From Rhizobacter sp964253025 (lineage in GTDB: Bacteria > Pseudomonadota > Gammaproteobacteria > Burkholderiales > Burkholderiaceae_C), in NCBI RefSeq assembly GCF_964253025.1, contig NZ_CAXUQC020000001.1:2542001-2606000 (forward strand): a stretch of DNA of 64,000 nt, read 5' to 3'. The notes below the pieces were generated by a model that was given only the letters and a program-made list of their open reading frames with translations, had not been told where the DNA came from and did not search any database. Below, one piece after another: positions 24,441 to 33,576 of the stretch. Every line of letters begins with the position of its first letter. The first letter of the stretch is position 1. The translations under genes and the position numbers were made by a program.

Positions 24441-25193
24441 ATGCTGATCGTCACCAACAAGTCGAGGCGGCTGCCGCTGGCCCTCGCCGTCGCGGCCGGC
24501 TTGGCCGGCATCGCGGCCATCATCTGGCTGTCGTCGGGCGGCGCGCTCGGAGATCGCCCGGCCGTGCCATCGGCGCCTCCGACGCCTGCCACCCCCACCG
24601 CACAGGTCAACGCGCCGGCGCGTCCGCTCGGCCTGCCCGGCATGGGCGCCGACCTCCCACCTGCCCCTGCCGAGGACCCCGCCCGGGTGTTCGACCTGGG
24701 CTATGCCGGCGGCCTGGTCATCGATCCCGGCACCGTGACCGCGCTCGATCGCCTGCACACCCTCCTCGGCGAGAATCCGACGCCGGACGACATCGCCAAG
24801 CTCGAGAACAAGCTGCGCGAAGGCCTGCCCCGCGAGGAGGCCGAGAAGGCCATCAACCTCTTCCGCGGCTACCGCACCTACAACACCGCCATGCGAGAGG
24901 AGGTCATGCAAATGGGCATTCCGACCACCCGGGCGGAAGCTGACGCGCTCATCGCGCGCATGGAGGGCATCCAGCATCGCAGCTTCGAACCGCAGGCGGT
25001 CGACGCGATGTTCGGCGACCAGAACAGGCTGTCGCGGACCGTGCTGGACGCGGCCCTGATCCAGATGGATCCGAACCTCACCCACGCCCAGAAGAAGGAG
25101 CAGCTCGACGCCCTGCGCGCCACCGTGCCCGAAGCACAACGCAATTCCATCCCGGAATTGCCCGCCGAGCCGCCGTCGTCCCCGACGCAGTGA
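24441..25193 (+). CDS. Lipase-chaperone-like membrane-anchored protein
   Basis: A 250-residue protein: one N-terminal membrane anchor (LPLALAVAAGLAGIAAIIWL, about 11-30), a Pro/Ala-rich linker to about 75, then an all-helical domain. Segments ARVFDLGYAGG, LFRGYRTY, DAMFGDQNRLSRTVLDAALI and LTHAQKKEQLDALRATVPEAQR resemble steric foldases (Lif/LipB) of Burkholderia lipases: the RYRAY helix, FFGDEQ and the L-S-x-EQK helix. It is about 90 residues shorter than typical foldases (about 340), and the usual FDYxLSxxGE motif is degenerate. GGAAGAGA precedes the ATG. A role in folding the divergent polyesterase is a hypothesis only. Confidence 0.6.
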   Translation: MLIVTNKSRRLPLALAVAAGLAGIAAIIWLSSGGALGDRPAVPSAPPTPATPTAQVNAPARPLGLPGMGADLPPAPAEDPARVFDLGYAGGLVIDPGTVTALDRLHTLLGENPTPDDIAKLENKLREGLPREEAEKAINLFRGYRTYNTAMREEVMQMGIPTTRAEADALIARMEGIQHRSFEPQAVDAMFGDQNRLSRTVLDAALIQMDPNLTHAQKKEQLDALRATVPEAQRNSIPELPAEPPSSPTQ

Positions 25194-25218
25194 GTCTGCG
25201 GGGCAGTACGATTCGCCG

Positions 25219-26229
25219 ATGCCGTCTGCCCCGAGTGCCCGCCTCTTTCCCCTGCTCCACCCGTTTGCCGCCATCCGCCAGCGCTTTCGCGCCTGGTGGC
25301 TGCAGCGCCTGCCCTGCACCGACACCCAACTGCTGACCCAGGGCAACATCTACATCCTCCCCACGGGGGCGGGACTGATGTTCGGCGCCACCTTGATCGT
25401 GCTGCTCCTGGCCTCGATCAACTACCAGCTCAACCTGGGCTACATCCTCACCTTCCTCCTGACAGGCAGCGGCGTGGTGTCGATGCACCTGACGCACAGC
25501 ACCCTGCGCGGCCTGACGCTGCAGCTTCGCTCGCCGCAGCCGGTGTTCACCGGAACGCCCGCGGTGCTGGACGTCACCCTGGGCAACACCGGCCGGGCCC
25601 GCTTCGGCATCGGCCTTCGCGTGGAGTCGCAGCCGGCCCAAGGCCTGACCTGGACTGACGTCGAGGCCGGCGGGCACGCCCACGCCCAGGTGAGCTTCGT
25701 GCCGCCGACGCGCGGCCTTCACCCGGTTCCCGCCCTGGTGGCCGAGACCCGTTTCCCGCTCGGCCTCTTCCGCGCCTGGGCGGTATGGCGGCCGGCCGCG
25801 CGCGTCCTGGCCTACCCCGCCCCTGAGCACCCGGCCGCGCCCTTGCCGGTGAGGCGGGCAGCGGGACACGGCAAGTCCACCGCCCGGCGCGCATCCGACG
25901 GCGGCGAGGTGGAAGGCGTGCGCGGCTACCGCCGCGGCGATCCGCTCAAGCTCGTGCTCTGGAAGAAGGCTGCCCGCCAGCTGGAAACCGGTGGTGAGCT
26001 GGTCAGCCGCGACACGAGCGCGGTCGCCCAGCAGGACCTGTGGCTGGAGTGGGACCAGTGTGCCGGCTTGCCGCCGGAGTCCAGGCTCTCGCGACTTGCA
26101 GCCTGGCTGCTGGTTGCCGAGCGTGCCGGCACGCCGCACGGCCTGCGCCTTCCCGGGCTGCAGATCGAACCCGACGTGGGCGACGCGCACCAGCGCCGCT
26201 GCCTGGAAGGGCTGGCCCTGTGGCAATGA
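25219..26229 (+). CDS. DUF58 domain membrane protein
   Basis: A 336-residue protein with two membrane helices near the N-terminus (GAGLMFGATLIVLLLASINYQ and LGYILTFLLTGSGVVSM region, about 50-100), a beta-rich extracellular-type segment, and the DUF58 signature EVEGVRGYRRGDPLKLVLWKKAAR near residue 235-258. DUF58 proteins partner with MoxR ATPases. The stop overlaps the ATG of the transglutaminase gene (ATGA), showing translational coupling. Confidence 0.88.
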   Translation: MPSAPSARLFPLLHPFAAIRQRFRAWWLQRLPCTDTQLLTQGNIYILPTGAGLMFGATLIVLLLASINYQLNLGYILTFLLTGSGVVSMHLTHSTLRGLTLQLRSPQPVFTGTPAVLDVTLGNTGRARFGIGLRVESQPAQGLTWTDVEAGGHAHAQVSFVPPTRGLHPVPALVAETRFPLGLFRAWAVWRPAARVLAYPAPEHPAAPLPVRRAAGHGKSTARRASDGGEVEGVRGYRRGDPLKLVLWKKAARQLETGGELVSRDTSAVAQQDLWLEWDQCAGLPPESRLSRLAAWLLVAERAGTPHGLRLPGLQIEPDVGDAHQRRCLEGLALWQ

Positions 26230-28271
26230 CGACGACCCTTCCCCGCTGGCGCGGTCTTCGCCACTTGCCGCGCGAGGCGCGTGACACGCTGTTCCTCCTG
26301 GTCGTCATTGCCTGGACGGTGCTGCCGCACGTGGGCCATCTGCCGCTGTGGTGCTCCCTCCTCACCGCCACCGTGCTGATGTGGCGCGCCTGGCTCGCCG
26401 CCACCAACTCGCCGTTGCCCGGACGCTGGCTGCCGGTGGCGGTGCTCGTCGTGGCCACCGCCTGCACCTTGTTGTCCTTCCGCACCCTGCTCGGCAAGGA
26501 GCCCGGGGTCACCATGGCCGTGGTCCTGATGGCCCTGAAGACCCTCGAACTGCGCGCCCGGCGCGATGCGTTCGTGGTCTTCTTCCTCGGCTTCTTCCTC
26601 GTGCTCACGCATTTCCTCTATTCGCAGTCCCTGTTGGTGGCCTTTGCCATGCTGGGCTCGGTATGGGGCATGCTCACCGCGCTGGTGCTGGCGCACATGC
26701 CCGTGGGCCGCCCGCCGCTGCGACAGGCGGGAGCGCTGGCGTTGCGCACCGCGGCGCTCGGTGCACCGGTCATGGTGCTGCTGTTCCTGCTGTTCCCGCG
26801 GATGGGCCCGTTGTGGGGCGTGCCGCAGGACGCGCTCGCGACCACCGGGCTCTCCAACGAACTCAGCTTCGGCTCGGTGGCGGAGATCGCCACCGACGAC
26901 CGCATTGCCATGCGCCTCCGGTTCCCTGACGGCGCCCCGGCGCCGAGCCAGCTCTATTTCCGCGGGCCCGTGCTCACGCGCTTCGACGGCCGCGTCTGGT
27001 CGCCTCTCAACACCGACTACCCGTTGCCGCCGCGCGACGAGGGGCTGGTCGTGAACGGCCAGGGCGTGCGCTACGAGGTCACGCTCGAACCGTCACGCCT
27101 GCCGGTGCTGGCACTCCTCGATGCGACGCCCGCGTTGCCACGGCTCGACGGCCTGTGGACGCGCCGGCGCGAGGACCTCGGCTGGGCCACCAACCGTCCG
27201 GTGCGAGAGCGTATTCGCTTTGCAACGACGGCGTACCCGAACTTTCGCCTCGACGCCGACGGCCTGTCCCAGGCCGCCAACGCCGAGGCGCTGCGGTTGC
27301 CCGAGTCGGTGGCGCCGCGCACGCGTGCCTGGGCGCGGGAACTGCGGGCACAGCCGGCACTGGCGCGCGCCGATGCGGCCGCCCTCAGCGCCGCCGTGAT
27401 GCAGCACATCCGCAGCAGCGGCTACACCTACACCCTCGCGCCGGGGGCTTACGGCGAAGTGGATCCCGCGGCCGCCATCGATGAGTTCTGGCTCGACCGT
27501 CGCGAGGGCTTCTGTGAACACTTCGCTGCCACCTATGTCGTCATCCTGAGGGAGCTTGGCGTGCCGGCTCGCATCGTGACCGGCTTTCAGGGAACCGACC
27601 CCACGGTGGTCGACGGCTTTCACATCGTCCGGCAAAGCCAGGCCCACGCCTGGGCGGAGTACTGGCACCCGGCACGAGGCTGGACCCGGGCGGACCCCAC
27701 CGCGGCGGTGGCACCCGAACGCATCTTCAGCAGCCGCAACCTGCGGCCGCCACCGGGATTGATGAGCGGCGCCATCGACACCGTCAGCCCGGAGCTCAGT
27801 GCGCGGCTGCGCGCGCTGTGGGAGTCGGTCGACAACCGGTGGAACCAGTGGGTGCTGAACTATGCACGCGGACAGCAGCTCGACCTGCTGTCCCGCCTCG
27901 GCTTCACGGCGCCGAGCTGGCAGGACCTGGCCCGGTTGCTGGTGCTCGTGCTCACCGGCTTGAGCCTCGCCGGCGCCGCCTGGGCCTGGTGGGACCGCCA
28001 GCGCCAGGACCCGTGGCGCCGCCAGGCCCTGGCGATCGCTGCCCTGCTGCGCCCGCTCGGCATCGAGGCGGCGCTGCATGACACGCCGCGGCAGTTGGCC
28101 ATGCTCGTGGGACAGCGCTTCGGCGACGCGGGCGAGCCGCTTGCCCGGTTGCTGCTGAATCTGGAGCGCGAGCGCTACGGCCCATCCGCCATCACCCGGC
28201 CGTCGAGCGCCTGGCTTTCGGCGCTGCGGGGCGCATCGCGCCGCCTGCGTTCTGCCGGCCCCATCACCTGA
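26226..28271 (+). CDS. TgpA-like membrane transglutaminase (DUF3488 + transglutaminase)
   Basis: A 681-residue inner membrane protein: about six helices in residues 20-195 (DUF3488), a periplasmic papain-like transglutaminase domain (about 370-500) with triad Cys430 (REGFCEHFAATY), His474 (QAHAWAEYW) and Asp490 (RADPTAAV), and another membrane helix near 575 before a cytoplasmic tail. This is the layout of Pseudomonas TgpA, an essential envelope protein. It overlaps DUF58 and is followed by mltB after 10 bases, which supports a link with cell wall processes. Confidence 0.92.
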   Translation: MTTTLPRWRGLRHLPREARDTLFLLVVIAWTVLPHVGHLPLWCSLLTATVLMWRAWLAATNSPLPGRWLPVAVLVVATACTLLSFRTLLGKEPGVTMAVVLMALKTLELRARRDAFVVFFLGFFLVLTHFLYSQSLLVAFAMLGSVWGMLTALVLAHMPVGRPPLRQAGALALRTAALGAPVMVLLFLLFPRMGPLWGVPQDALATTGLSNELSFGSVAEIATDDRIAMRLRFPDGAPAPSQLYFRGPVLTRFDGRVWSPLNTDYPLPPRDEGLVVNGQGVRYEVTLEPSRLPVLALLDATPALPRLDGLWTRRREDLGWATNRPVRERIRFATTAYPNFRLDADGLSQAANAEALRLPESVAPRTRAWARELRAQPALARADAAALSAAVMQHIRSSGYTYTLAPGAYGEVDPAAAIDEFWLDRREGFCEHFAATYVVILRELGVPARIVTGFQGTDPTVVDGFHIVRQSQAHAWAEYWHPARGWTRADPTAAVAPERIFSSRNLRPPPGLMSGAIDTVSPELSARLRALWESVDNRWNQWVLNYARGQQLDLLSRLGFTAPSWQDLARLLVLVLTGLSLAGAAWAWWDRQRQDPWRRQALAIAALLRPLGIEAALHDTPRQLAMLVGQRFGDAGEPLARLLLNLERERYGPSAITRPSSAWLSALRGASRRLRSAGPIT

Positions 28272-28281
28272 TAATCCATCC

Positions 28282-29412
28282 ATGCGATTTCCACGCGCTT
28301 CTTACCCCGTTCTCGCCCTGGCCCACGGGCTCGGCTTCGCGTTGCTGGCGCTGCCTGCCGCCGCACAAACCGGCGCGCCCCCGAGCGTGCCGCCCGCATC
28401 GGCCACCCCGACCACCCGTTCCGCCGTTCCCGTGCGCGACGACAGCGCGCCCGACGTCGTCACCTACGGCCAGCGCGAGGACGTCATGCGCTTCGGTGCC
28501 GAGCTCGCCGCGCGGCGGGGGCTCGACGTCCAGTGGGTCCAGCGCCATCTGGCGGAGTCGCGCTACGTGCCCAGCGTGGCCCGATTCATCATGCCGCCGC
28601 CTGCCGGCACGGCCAAGAACTGGGCCGCCTATCGCGCCCGCTTCATCGAACCGGTGCGCCTGCGTGCCGGCACGGCGTTCTGGCGCGAGCATGAGCGGTG
28701 GCTCGTCCGGGCACAGGCGATGTACGGCGTGCCGGCGGAGATCATCGTCGGCGTGATCGGCGTGGAGAGCATCTACGGCCGTCACATGGGAACCTTCCGC
28801 GTCATCGACGCGCTGGCCACCCTGTCGTTCGATTTCCCTTCCGGTCGCCGTGACCGCAGTGCCTTCTTCCGCGACGAGCTCGAGCAGTTCTTCGTGATGG
28901 CCCACAGTGAAGGCCTGGACCCGCTCGCCCCCAAGGGCAGCTACGCCGGCGCCATGGGCATGGGCCAGTTCATGCCGAGCAGCTGGAACAAGTTCGCCGT
29001 CGACTTCGATGGTGATGGGCGCATCGACATGAACCACAGCCCGGCCGATGCCATCGGCAGCGTCGCCCACTTCCTGGCCGAGGCCGGCTGGCAACGCGGA
29101 CAGCCCACCCGCTACGTGGTGAGTCCACCCGTCGATTCGGTGGACCGGGCCGCCCTGCTGGGCCCCGACATCCTGCCCACCTTCTCCGCCCAGGAATTCG
29201 CCGCCCGCGGCGCCGTGCTCGAGCCTGCAGGTCAGGCACACGAGGGCAAGCTCGCCCTCGTCGAACTGCAGAACGGCGATGCCGCCCCAAGCTATGTGGC
29301 CGGCACCGCGAATTTCTATGCGGTCACGCGCTACAACTGGTCGAGCTATTACGCGCTCGCGGTAATCGAACTCGGCGAGACCATCGCGCGACTGCGACAT
29401 ACCGACCGCTGA
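28282..29412 (+). CDS. mltB: Membrane-bound lytic murein transglycosylase B-like
   Basis: A 376-residue exported lytic transglycosylase, cutting the glycan strand of peptidoglycan to form anhydromuramic ends. Signal peptide 1-28 ends AAAQ; no lipobox is seen, so it is probably soluble. Catalytic Glu162 lies in IGVESIYGRHMG, and YAGAMGMGQFMPSSW and FDGDGRIDMNHSPADAIGSVA complete the SltB/MltB signature. It follows the transglutaminase by 10 bases on the same strand, suggesting joint expression. Confidence 0.93.
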   Translation: MRFPRASYPVLALAHGLGFALLALPAAAQTGAPPSVPPASATPTTRSAVPVRDDSAPDVVTYGQREDVMRFGAELAARRGLDVQWVQRHLAESRYVPSVARFIMPPPAGTAKNWAAYRARFIEPVRLRAGTAFWREHERWLVRAQAMYGVPAEIIVGVIGVESIYGRHMGTFRVIDALATLSFDFPSGRRDRSAFFRDELEQFFVMAHSEGLDPLAPKGSYAGAMGMGQFMPSSWNKFAVDFDGDGRIDMNHSPADAIGSVAHFLAEAGWQRGQPTRYVVSPPVDSVDRAALLGPDILPTFSAQEFAARGAVLEPAGQAHEGKLALVELQNGDAAPSYVAGTANFYAVTRYNWSSYYALAVIELGETIARLRHTDR

Positions 29413-29461
29413 CGACCGTGGCCTGGACCGTGCCCCGGGGACGTCGCAACGGCCGGCGTTC

Positions 29462-31882
29462 CTACGGCGCCTCCGGGCTCAGCACAAGCCGCTCGTCGCT
29501 GACGGACGCCGGCCAGAGCGGAACGTCGCGCACTTGTGCCCACGGTTCGACGAAGCTGCGATAGCGGGGCGAGAAGACGTTGCCGGACTGGCCGGTGGAC
29601 AGCATGATCCGCGAGCGAGCAGGGTCCGCCAGGTCGTACAGCCCCCGGAACGATGCGCCATGCTCCGAGACGTAGAGCGCGCCGGTCACGGGATCGGGCC
29701 GCATCCGCACCTTGGAGACGTTGACGGTGTAGGTGTCGCCGCCCACCGGCACGCGGGTCTCGAACAGCCATGCGAGGGCCGCGACCTTGCTGAACGGCCG
29801 GTGCTCCGAGCGAGCCTCGTGGGCATCGCCCCAGCGCCAGGTGGCGACATCGCTGCCATGGCGCGATTGCAGCTCTTCGAGCGCCTTCTCGAACGCCCGG
29901 TCGATCTGCTGGGCGCAGGTCTCGGCCGGCCCGGTGACCTTGTCGTCGCACCACCAGGCGTCGTGCCGCAGCAGCACCGCTTCCAGCGCCTCGCGGAACG
30001 TGCGCGTGCCGAGCTGCACTTCGAACAGCGGCTGCCCGACCTCGTCGGCGAACACCGCAGCAGTCAGGTGGCGTGCCCAGGCCCAGAAGATGAGTGGCGC
30101 CGCCTTGTCGGCGGACATCGTGGCGTCGAACGCGGCGATCTCGTGGCGGGCCGCCTCTGCGAGCGGGTGCGTGCTGCGGACGCTGCGCAGCAGCGGCAGC
30201 AGTCGGGCCGTGGCGCCAGACCACTCGTCGGCCTGGATGGCGCGCAGGCTGTCCAGGTCATGGCGCTCGCGAGAGGCCAGGAGCTCGACGATGCGGGCGT
30301 GGCGGTAGGGCACCGTCCATTCGCTGGTGATGAAGTGCGGGTACTCCGGGCCATGTACCCGCTGGTTCGCCGTGGCCACGAAGCCGCGCGGCGGATCGAT
30401 GTCGCGTGGGGTGAGCGCCGGGTCGAGAAAGCCCGTCCAGTCGTAGCGCGTCTCCCAGCCGGGGGCCGGCACCAGTCCCTTGAGGTCGTGGTCGGGTCCG
30501 CGCAGCGGCACCCGACCGGCCGCGACCATGGCGATGCGGCCGTCGACATCGGCCACGACCATGTTCTGCATCGGCGCCACGTAGCGCCGGGCGATCTCGA
30601 GGAAGCTGCCCACCGACTCCGCGGTGTTGAGGGCAAGCCCGGTGTCGATGGACCGCACGTCGGGGTCGAGCGCCGTCCAGCGCATGGCAATGGCGTAGCC
30701 CCCGGTGGCAGGGCCCGTCAGGCCGTCAGTGGGGCCGCCGGCGTCGGAGATCACCGGCCCGTGGCGGGTGCTCCTCACGGTCACGGGAACATCAGGCTGG
30801 CCCCGCACCCGGATCGTTTCCTGCGCGGTCTCGAAGCGCGCCCAGCCGGTCGGCGTCTGGTACTGCATCGGGTCGCCGGGATGCACGCGCTCGAGGTACA
30901 GGTCCTGCACGTCGGGCGCGGTGTTCGTGAAGCCCCAGGCAATGCGCTGGTTCTGCCCGAGGACGACCATGGGCAACCCAGGCATGGTGGCACCGGCGAC
31001 CTTGAATCCGGGCGCCTCCAGGCGCGCGAAGTACCACAGCGCGGGCGCGCTCAGCTTCAGGTGCGGGTCGTTGGCCAACAGCGGCTTGCCGGTGACGGTG
31101 CGCGAGCCGTGGACCACCCAGTTGTTGGATCCGACGCCATCGATGCCCGACGGCGGCGCCGCCCGAACAGCCGCCTGGGCCAGGCGGCCGTCCACCTGCA
31201 GGCCGCGCATCAGGGCCGCGTAGTCGGCGGTGGCGAGGGGCTGCTCGCCCGGGTACGGCGGCAACAGCTGATTGATGCGTTCCACCGGCAGCGTCAGTGC
31301 CAGTCGCATGCGCAGCAGTTCGGCGTTCCAGTTGCCGCCGAGGTCCCAGGCCATCATGGTGGTCCAGGCGATGGTGTCCTGCGGGGTCCAGGCCGCGGGC
31401 TGCAGGCCGAGCAGCACGAATTCGGGCGGCCGCGCCTGCAGCCCCCGCTGCAGAAAGGCATTGATGCCGGCGGTGTAGGCCAGGACGGCGGCACGCGCGT
31501 CGGGGCCCGAATGCGCCCACTGCGCCTCGGCCGCCCGGCGCACACCCAGGGCACGCAGGAAGCGATCGGTGTCGAGTGCCGGTTCGCCAAAGGCCTCGGC
31601 CAGCCGGCCGGAGCCGATGCGGCGGTGCGTCTCGAGCTGCCAGAGGCGGTCCTGGGCATGGGCGAAACCCAGGCCGAACAGCACGTCGTCGCGCGACTGG
31701 CCGCGGATGGTCGGAATGCCGTCGGCGTCGCGCTCGATGGTGATGTCGGCTACCGGGCCCGGTACCCGCAGCACGCCATCGGTGCGAGGGAGCACGCGCC
31801 ACGCGTAGACCGAAAGTGAAAGCGCTGCCAGCACCAGCAGGGCCAGTCCCCACAACGCCATGCGGCGCAGCCATCTCAGCAT
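29462..31882 (-). CDS. Penicillin acylase family N-terminal nucleophile hydrolase
   Basis: An 806-residue exported enzyme. An N-terminal helix (LWGLALLVLAALSLSVYAW) acts as signal or anchor. The alpha chain contains GLGFAHAQDRLWQLE. The autocatalytic serine is Ser252 in DGVGSNNWVV, where processing would yield the beta chain starting at Ser. LLANDPHLKLSAPALWY and GQNQRIAWGFTN follow. Members cleave beta-lactam side chains or acyl-homoserine lactones in the periplasm; the substrate cannot be read from sequence. It is convergent with mltB, 49 bases apart. The active site serine is intact. Confidence 0.9.
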   Translation of the reverse strand: MLRWLRRMALWGLALLVLAALSLSVYAWRVLPRTDGVLRVPGPVADITIERDADGIPTIRGQSRDDVLFGLGFAHAQDRLWQLETHRRIGSGRLAEAFGEPALDTDRFLRALGVRRAAEAQWAHSGPDARAAVLAYTAGINAFLQRGLQARPPEFVLLGLQPAAWTPQDTIAWTTMMAWDLGGNWNAELLRMRLALTLPVERINQLLPPYPGEQPLATADYAALMRGLQVDGRLAQAAVRAAPPSGIDGVGSNNWVVHGSRTVTGKPLLANDPHLKLSAPALWYFARLEAPGFKVAGATMPGLPMVVLGQNQRIAWGFTNTAPDVQDLYLERVHPGDPMQYQTPTGWARFETAQETIRVRGQPDVPVTVRSTRHGPVISDAGGPTDGLTGPATGGYAIAMRWTALDPDVRSIDTGLALNTAESVGSFLEIARRYVAPMQNMVVADVDGRIAMVAAGRVPLRGPDHDLKGLVPAPGWETRYDWTGFLDPALTPRDIDPPRGFVATANQRVHGPEYPHFITSEWTVPYRHARIVELLASRERHDLDSLRAIQADEWSGATARLLPLLRSVRSTHPLAEAARHEIAAFDATMSADKAAPLIFWAWARHLTAAVFADEVGQPLFEVQLGTRTFREALEAVLLRHDAWWCDDKVTGPAETCAQQIDRAFEKALEELQSRHGSDVATWRWGDAHEARSEHRPFSKVAALAWLFETRVPVGGDTYTVNVSKVRMRPDPVTGALYVSEHGASFRGLYDLADPARSRIMLSTGQSGNVFSPRYRSFVEPWAQVRDVPLWPASVSDERLVLSPEAP

Positions 31883-31957
31883 TCGCGTCTCCCTTGCGCC
31901 TGCGACGCGCCTCCCGATCGGGCGCGGCCGATTGTCGCCCGCGCGGCGCCGCTTGCG

Positions 31958-32467
31958 TCAGGCGATTCGGCCGAGGAAATCCGGCTTGCCGAGCGGCACG
32001 CCGTTGTGGCGCAACAGCCCGTAGGCGGTGGTCAGGTGGAAATAGAAGTTCGGCAGCACGAAGTGCTTGAGGTAGGCCTCGCCCTTCATGGTGAAGCTGC
32101 CGTCCCGGCGCGGAATGGTGACTTCCTTGTCCTCGGTGCCGTCGATCTGGTCCGGGCGGACGCCTTGAACGAACTCGGCGGTGCGGGCGATCCGTTCGCG
32201 CAGCTGCGCGAAGCTGGTCTCGTCGTCGGCGAAGCTCGGGGCCTGGATGCCCGCCAGCCGGGCGACGCAGAATTTCGGGCCGTCGCAGGCGATCTGGATC
32301 TGCTTCACGAAGGGCAGCATGTCGGGCGCCAGCCGGGCGGCCATCAGCACGGATGTGTCGAACTTGCGCTCGGCGGCATGCGCCTCGGCACGGTCCAGCC
32401 ATTGGGCAAGGTTGCCGAACATGTGGGTGAACAGGGGCACGCTGGCGGAGTACATCGAGATGGGCAT
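31958..32467 (-). CDS. DUF1993 family protein
   Basis: A 169-residue soluble protein recognised as DUF1993 from MPISMYSASVPLFTHMFGNLAQWLDRAE, ARLAPDMLPFVKQIQIACD, and the C-terminal KHFVLPNFYFHLTTAYGLLRH. The fold is a DinB-like helical bundle in related proteins, but no function is established. Divergent from the D-2-hydroxyacid dehydrogenase gene with 98 bases between starts. Confidence 0.85.
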   Translation of the reverse strand: MPISMYSASVPLFTHMFGNLAQWLDRAEAHAAERKFDTSVLMAARLAPDMLPFVKQIQIACDGPKFCVARLAGIQAPSFADDETSFAQLRERIARTAEFVQGVRPDQIDGTEDKEVTIPRRDGSFTMKGEAYLKHFVLPNFYFHLTTAYGLLRHNGVPLGKPDFLGRIA

Positions 32468-32518
32468 GGGTTCTCCGGATGGATGTGAGGGCCGATGCTA
32501 CTTCGCCCGGCCCCGTCC

Positions 32519-32531
32519 TGCACAACGTGCA
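32519..32531. promoter_or_regulatory. Small palindrome in a divergent promoter region
   Basis: TGCAC-AAC-GTGCA lies between the DUF1993 and dehydrogenase start codons, 35 bases before the GTG. A possible operator for the dehydrogenase operon; short enough to be chance. Confidence 0.3.
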
Positions 32532-32565
32532 CAATCACGACAGCAGTCCCAACGCCAGAAGCCCC

Positions 32566-33576
32566 GTGAACATCATCATCCTCGACGACTACCAAGACGC
32601 CGTGCGCAAGCTCAAGTGCGCGGCGCACCTCGAGCACCTGAACGCCAAGGTCTTCACCAACACGGTGAAGGGCATCGGCCAGCTGTCGGTGCGCCTTCGG
32701 GACGCCGAGGTGCTCGTGCTCATCCGGGAACGGACCCAGTTTCCCCGGCAGCTGCTCGAGAAACTGCCGAAGCTCAAGCTGATCGCCCAGACCGGCCGGG
32801 TCGGCCCGCACATCGACCTGGAGACCTGCACGCGGCTGGGCATCGCGGTCGCCGAAGGCGTGGGCTCCCCGGTGGCTCCGGCCGAACTGACCTGGGCGCT
32901 CATCATGGCGTCCATGCGGCGGCTGCCGCAGTACATCGGCAACCTCAAGCACGGCGCCTGGCAACAATCCGGCCTCAAGTCGGCCTCCATGCCGCCCAAC
33001 TTCGGCATCGGCACGGTGCTGCGCGGCAAGACGCTCGGCATCTGGGGCTACGGGCGCATCGGCCAGCTGGTGGCCTCGTACGGCCGCGCGTTCGGCATGG
33101 AGGTGATCGTCTGGGGCAGCGAAGCGTCCTGCCATCGCGCCCAGGCCGACGGCTATGGCACGGCGCCGTCGCGCGAGGCGTTCTTCGAGACCTGCGACGT
33201 GCTGTCGCTGCACCTGCGCCTGGAAGACGGCACCCGCGCCATCGTCAAGCCGGAAGACCTCTCCCGCATGAAACCGACCGCCCTGCTGGTCAACACCTCG
33301 CGGGCGGAGCTCATCGAGGAAGGTGCGCTGGTGTCGGCCCTGAACCGTGGCCGCCCGGGCATGGCCGCCGTCGACGTCTTCGAGAGCGAACCCATCCTGC
33401 AGGGCCATCCGCTGCTGCGACTCGAAAATGCGGTGTGCACGCCGCACATCGGTTACGTCGAGCAGACCAGCTACGAGGTGTACTTCAACGCGGCGTTCGA
33501 GAACGTCGTCAACTTCATCAACGGCAACCCGACCCACATCGTCAACCCGGAGGCGCTGAAGGTGATGCGCGGATGA
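32566..33576 (+). CDS. D-2-hydroxyacid dehydrogenase family protein
   Basis: A 336-residue NAD-dependent oxidoreductase interconverting 2-hydroxy and 2-oxo acids. Substrate domain ILDDYQDAVRKL at the N-terminus; Rossmann motif GIWGYGRIGQ near residue 157; catalytic Arg in NTSRAELIEEGAL, Glu in FESEP and His in CTPHIGYVE. Starts at a GTG that gives the family N-terminus (V/M)NIIILDDYQD. First gene of an apparent coupled operon: its stop overlaps the MFS start (ATGA). Substrate unknown. Confidence 0.9.
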   Translation: MNIIILDDYQDAVRKLKCAAHLEHLNAKVFTNTVKGIGQLSVRLRDAEVLVLIRERTQFPRQLLEKLPKLKLIAQTGRVGPHIDLETCTRLGIAVAEGVGSPVAPAELTWALIMASMRRLPQYIGNLKHGAWQQSGLKSASMPPNFGIGTVLRGKTLGIWGYGRIGQLVASYGRAFGMEVIVWGSEASCHRAQADGYGTAPSREAFFETCDVLSLHLRLEDGTRAIVKPEDLSRMKPTALLVNTSRAELIEEGALVSALNRGRPGMAAVDVFESEPILQGHPLLRLENAVCTPHIGYVEQTSYEVYFNAAFENVVNFINGNPTHIVNPEALKVMRG

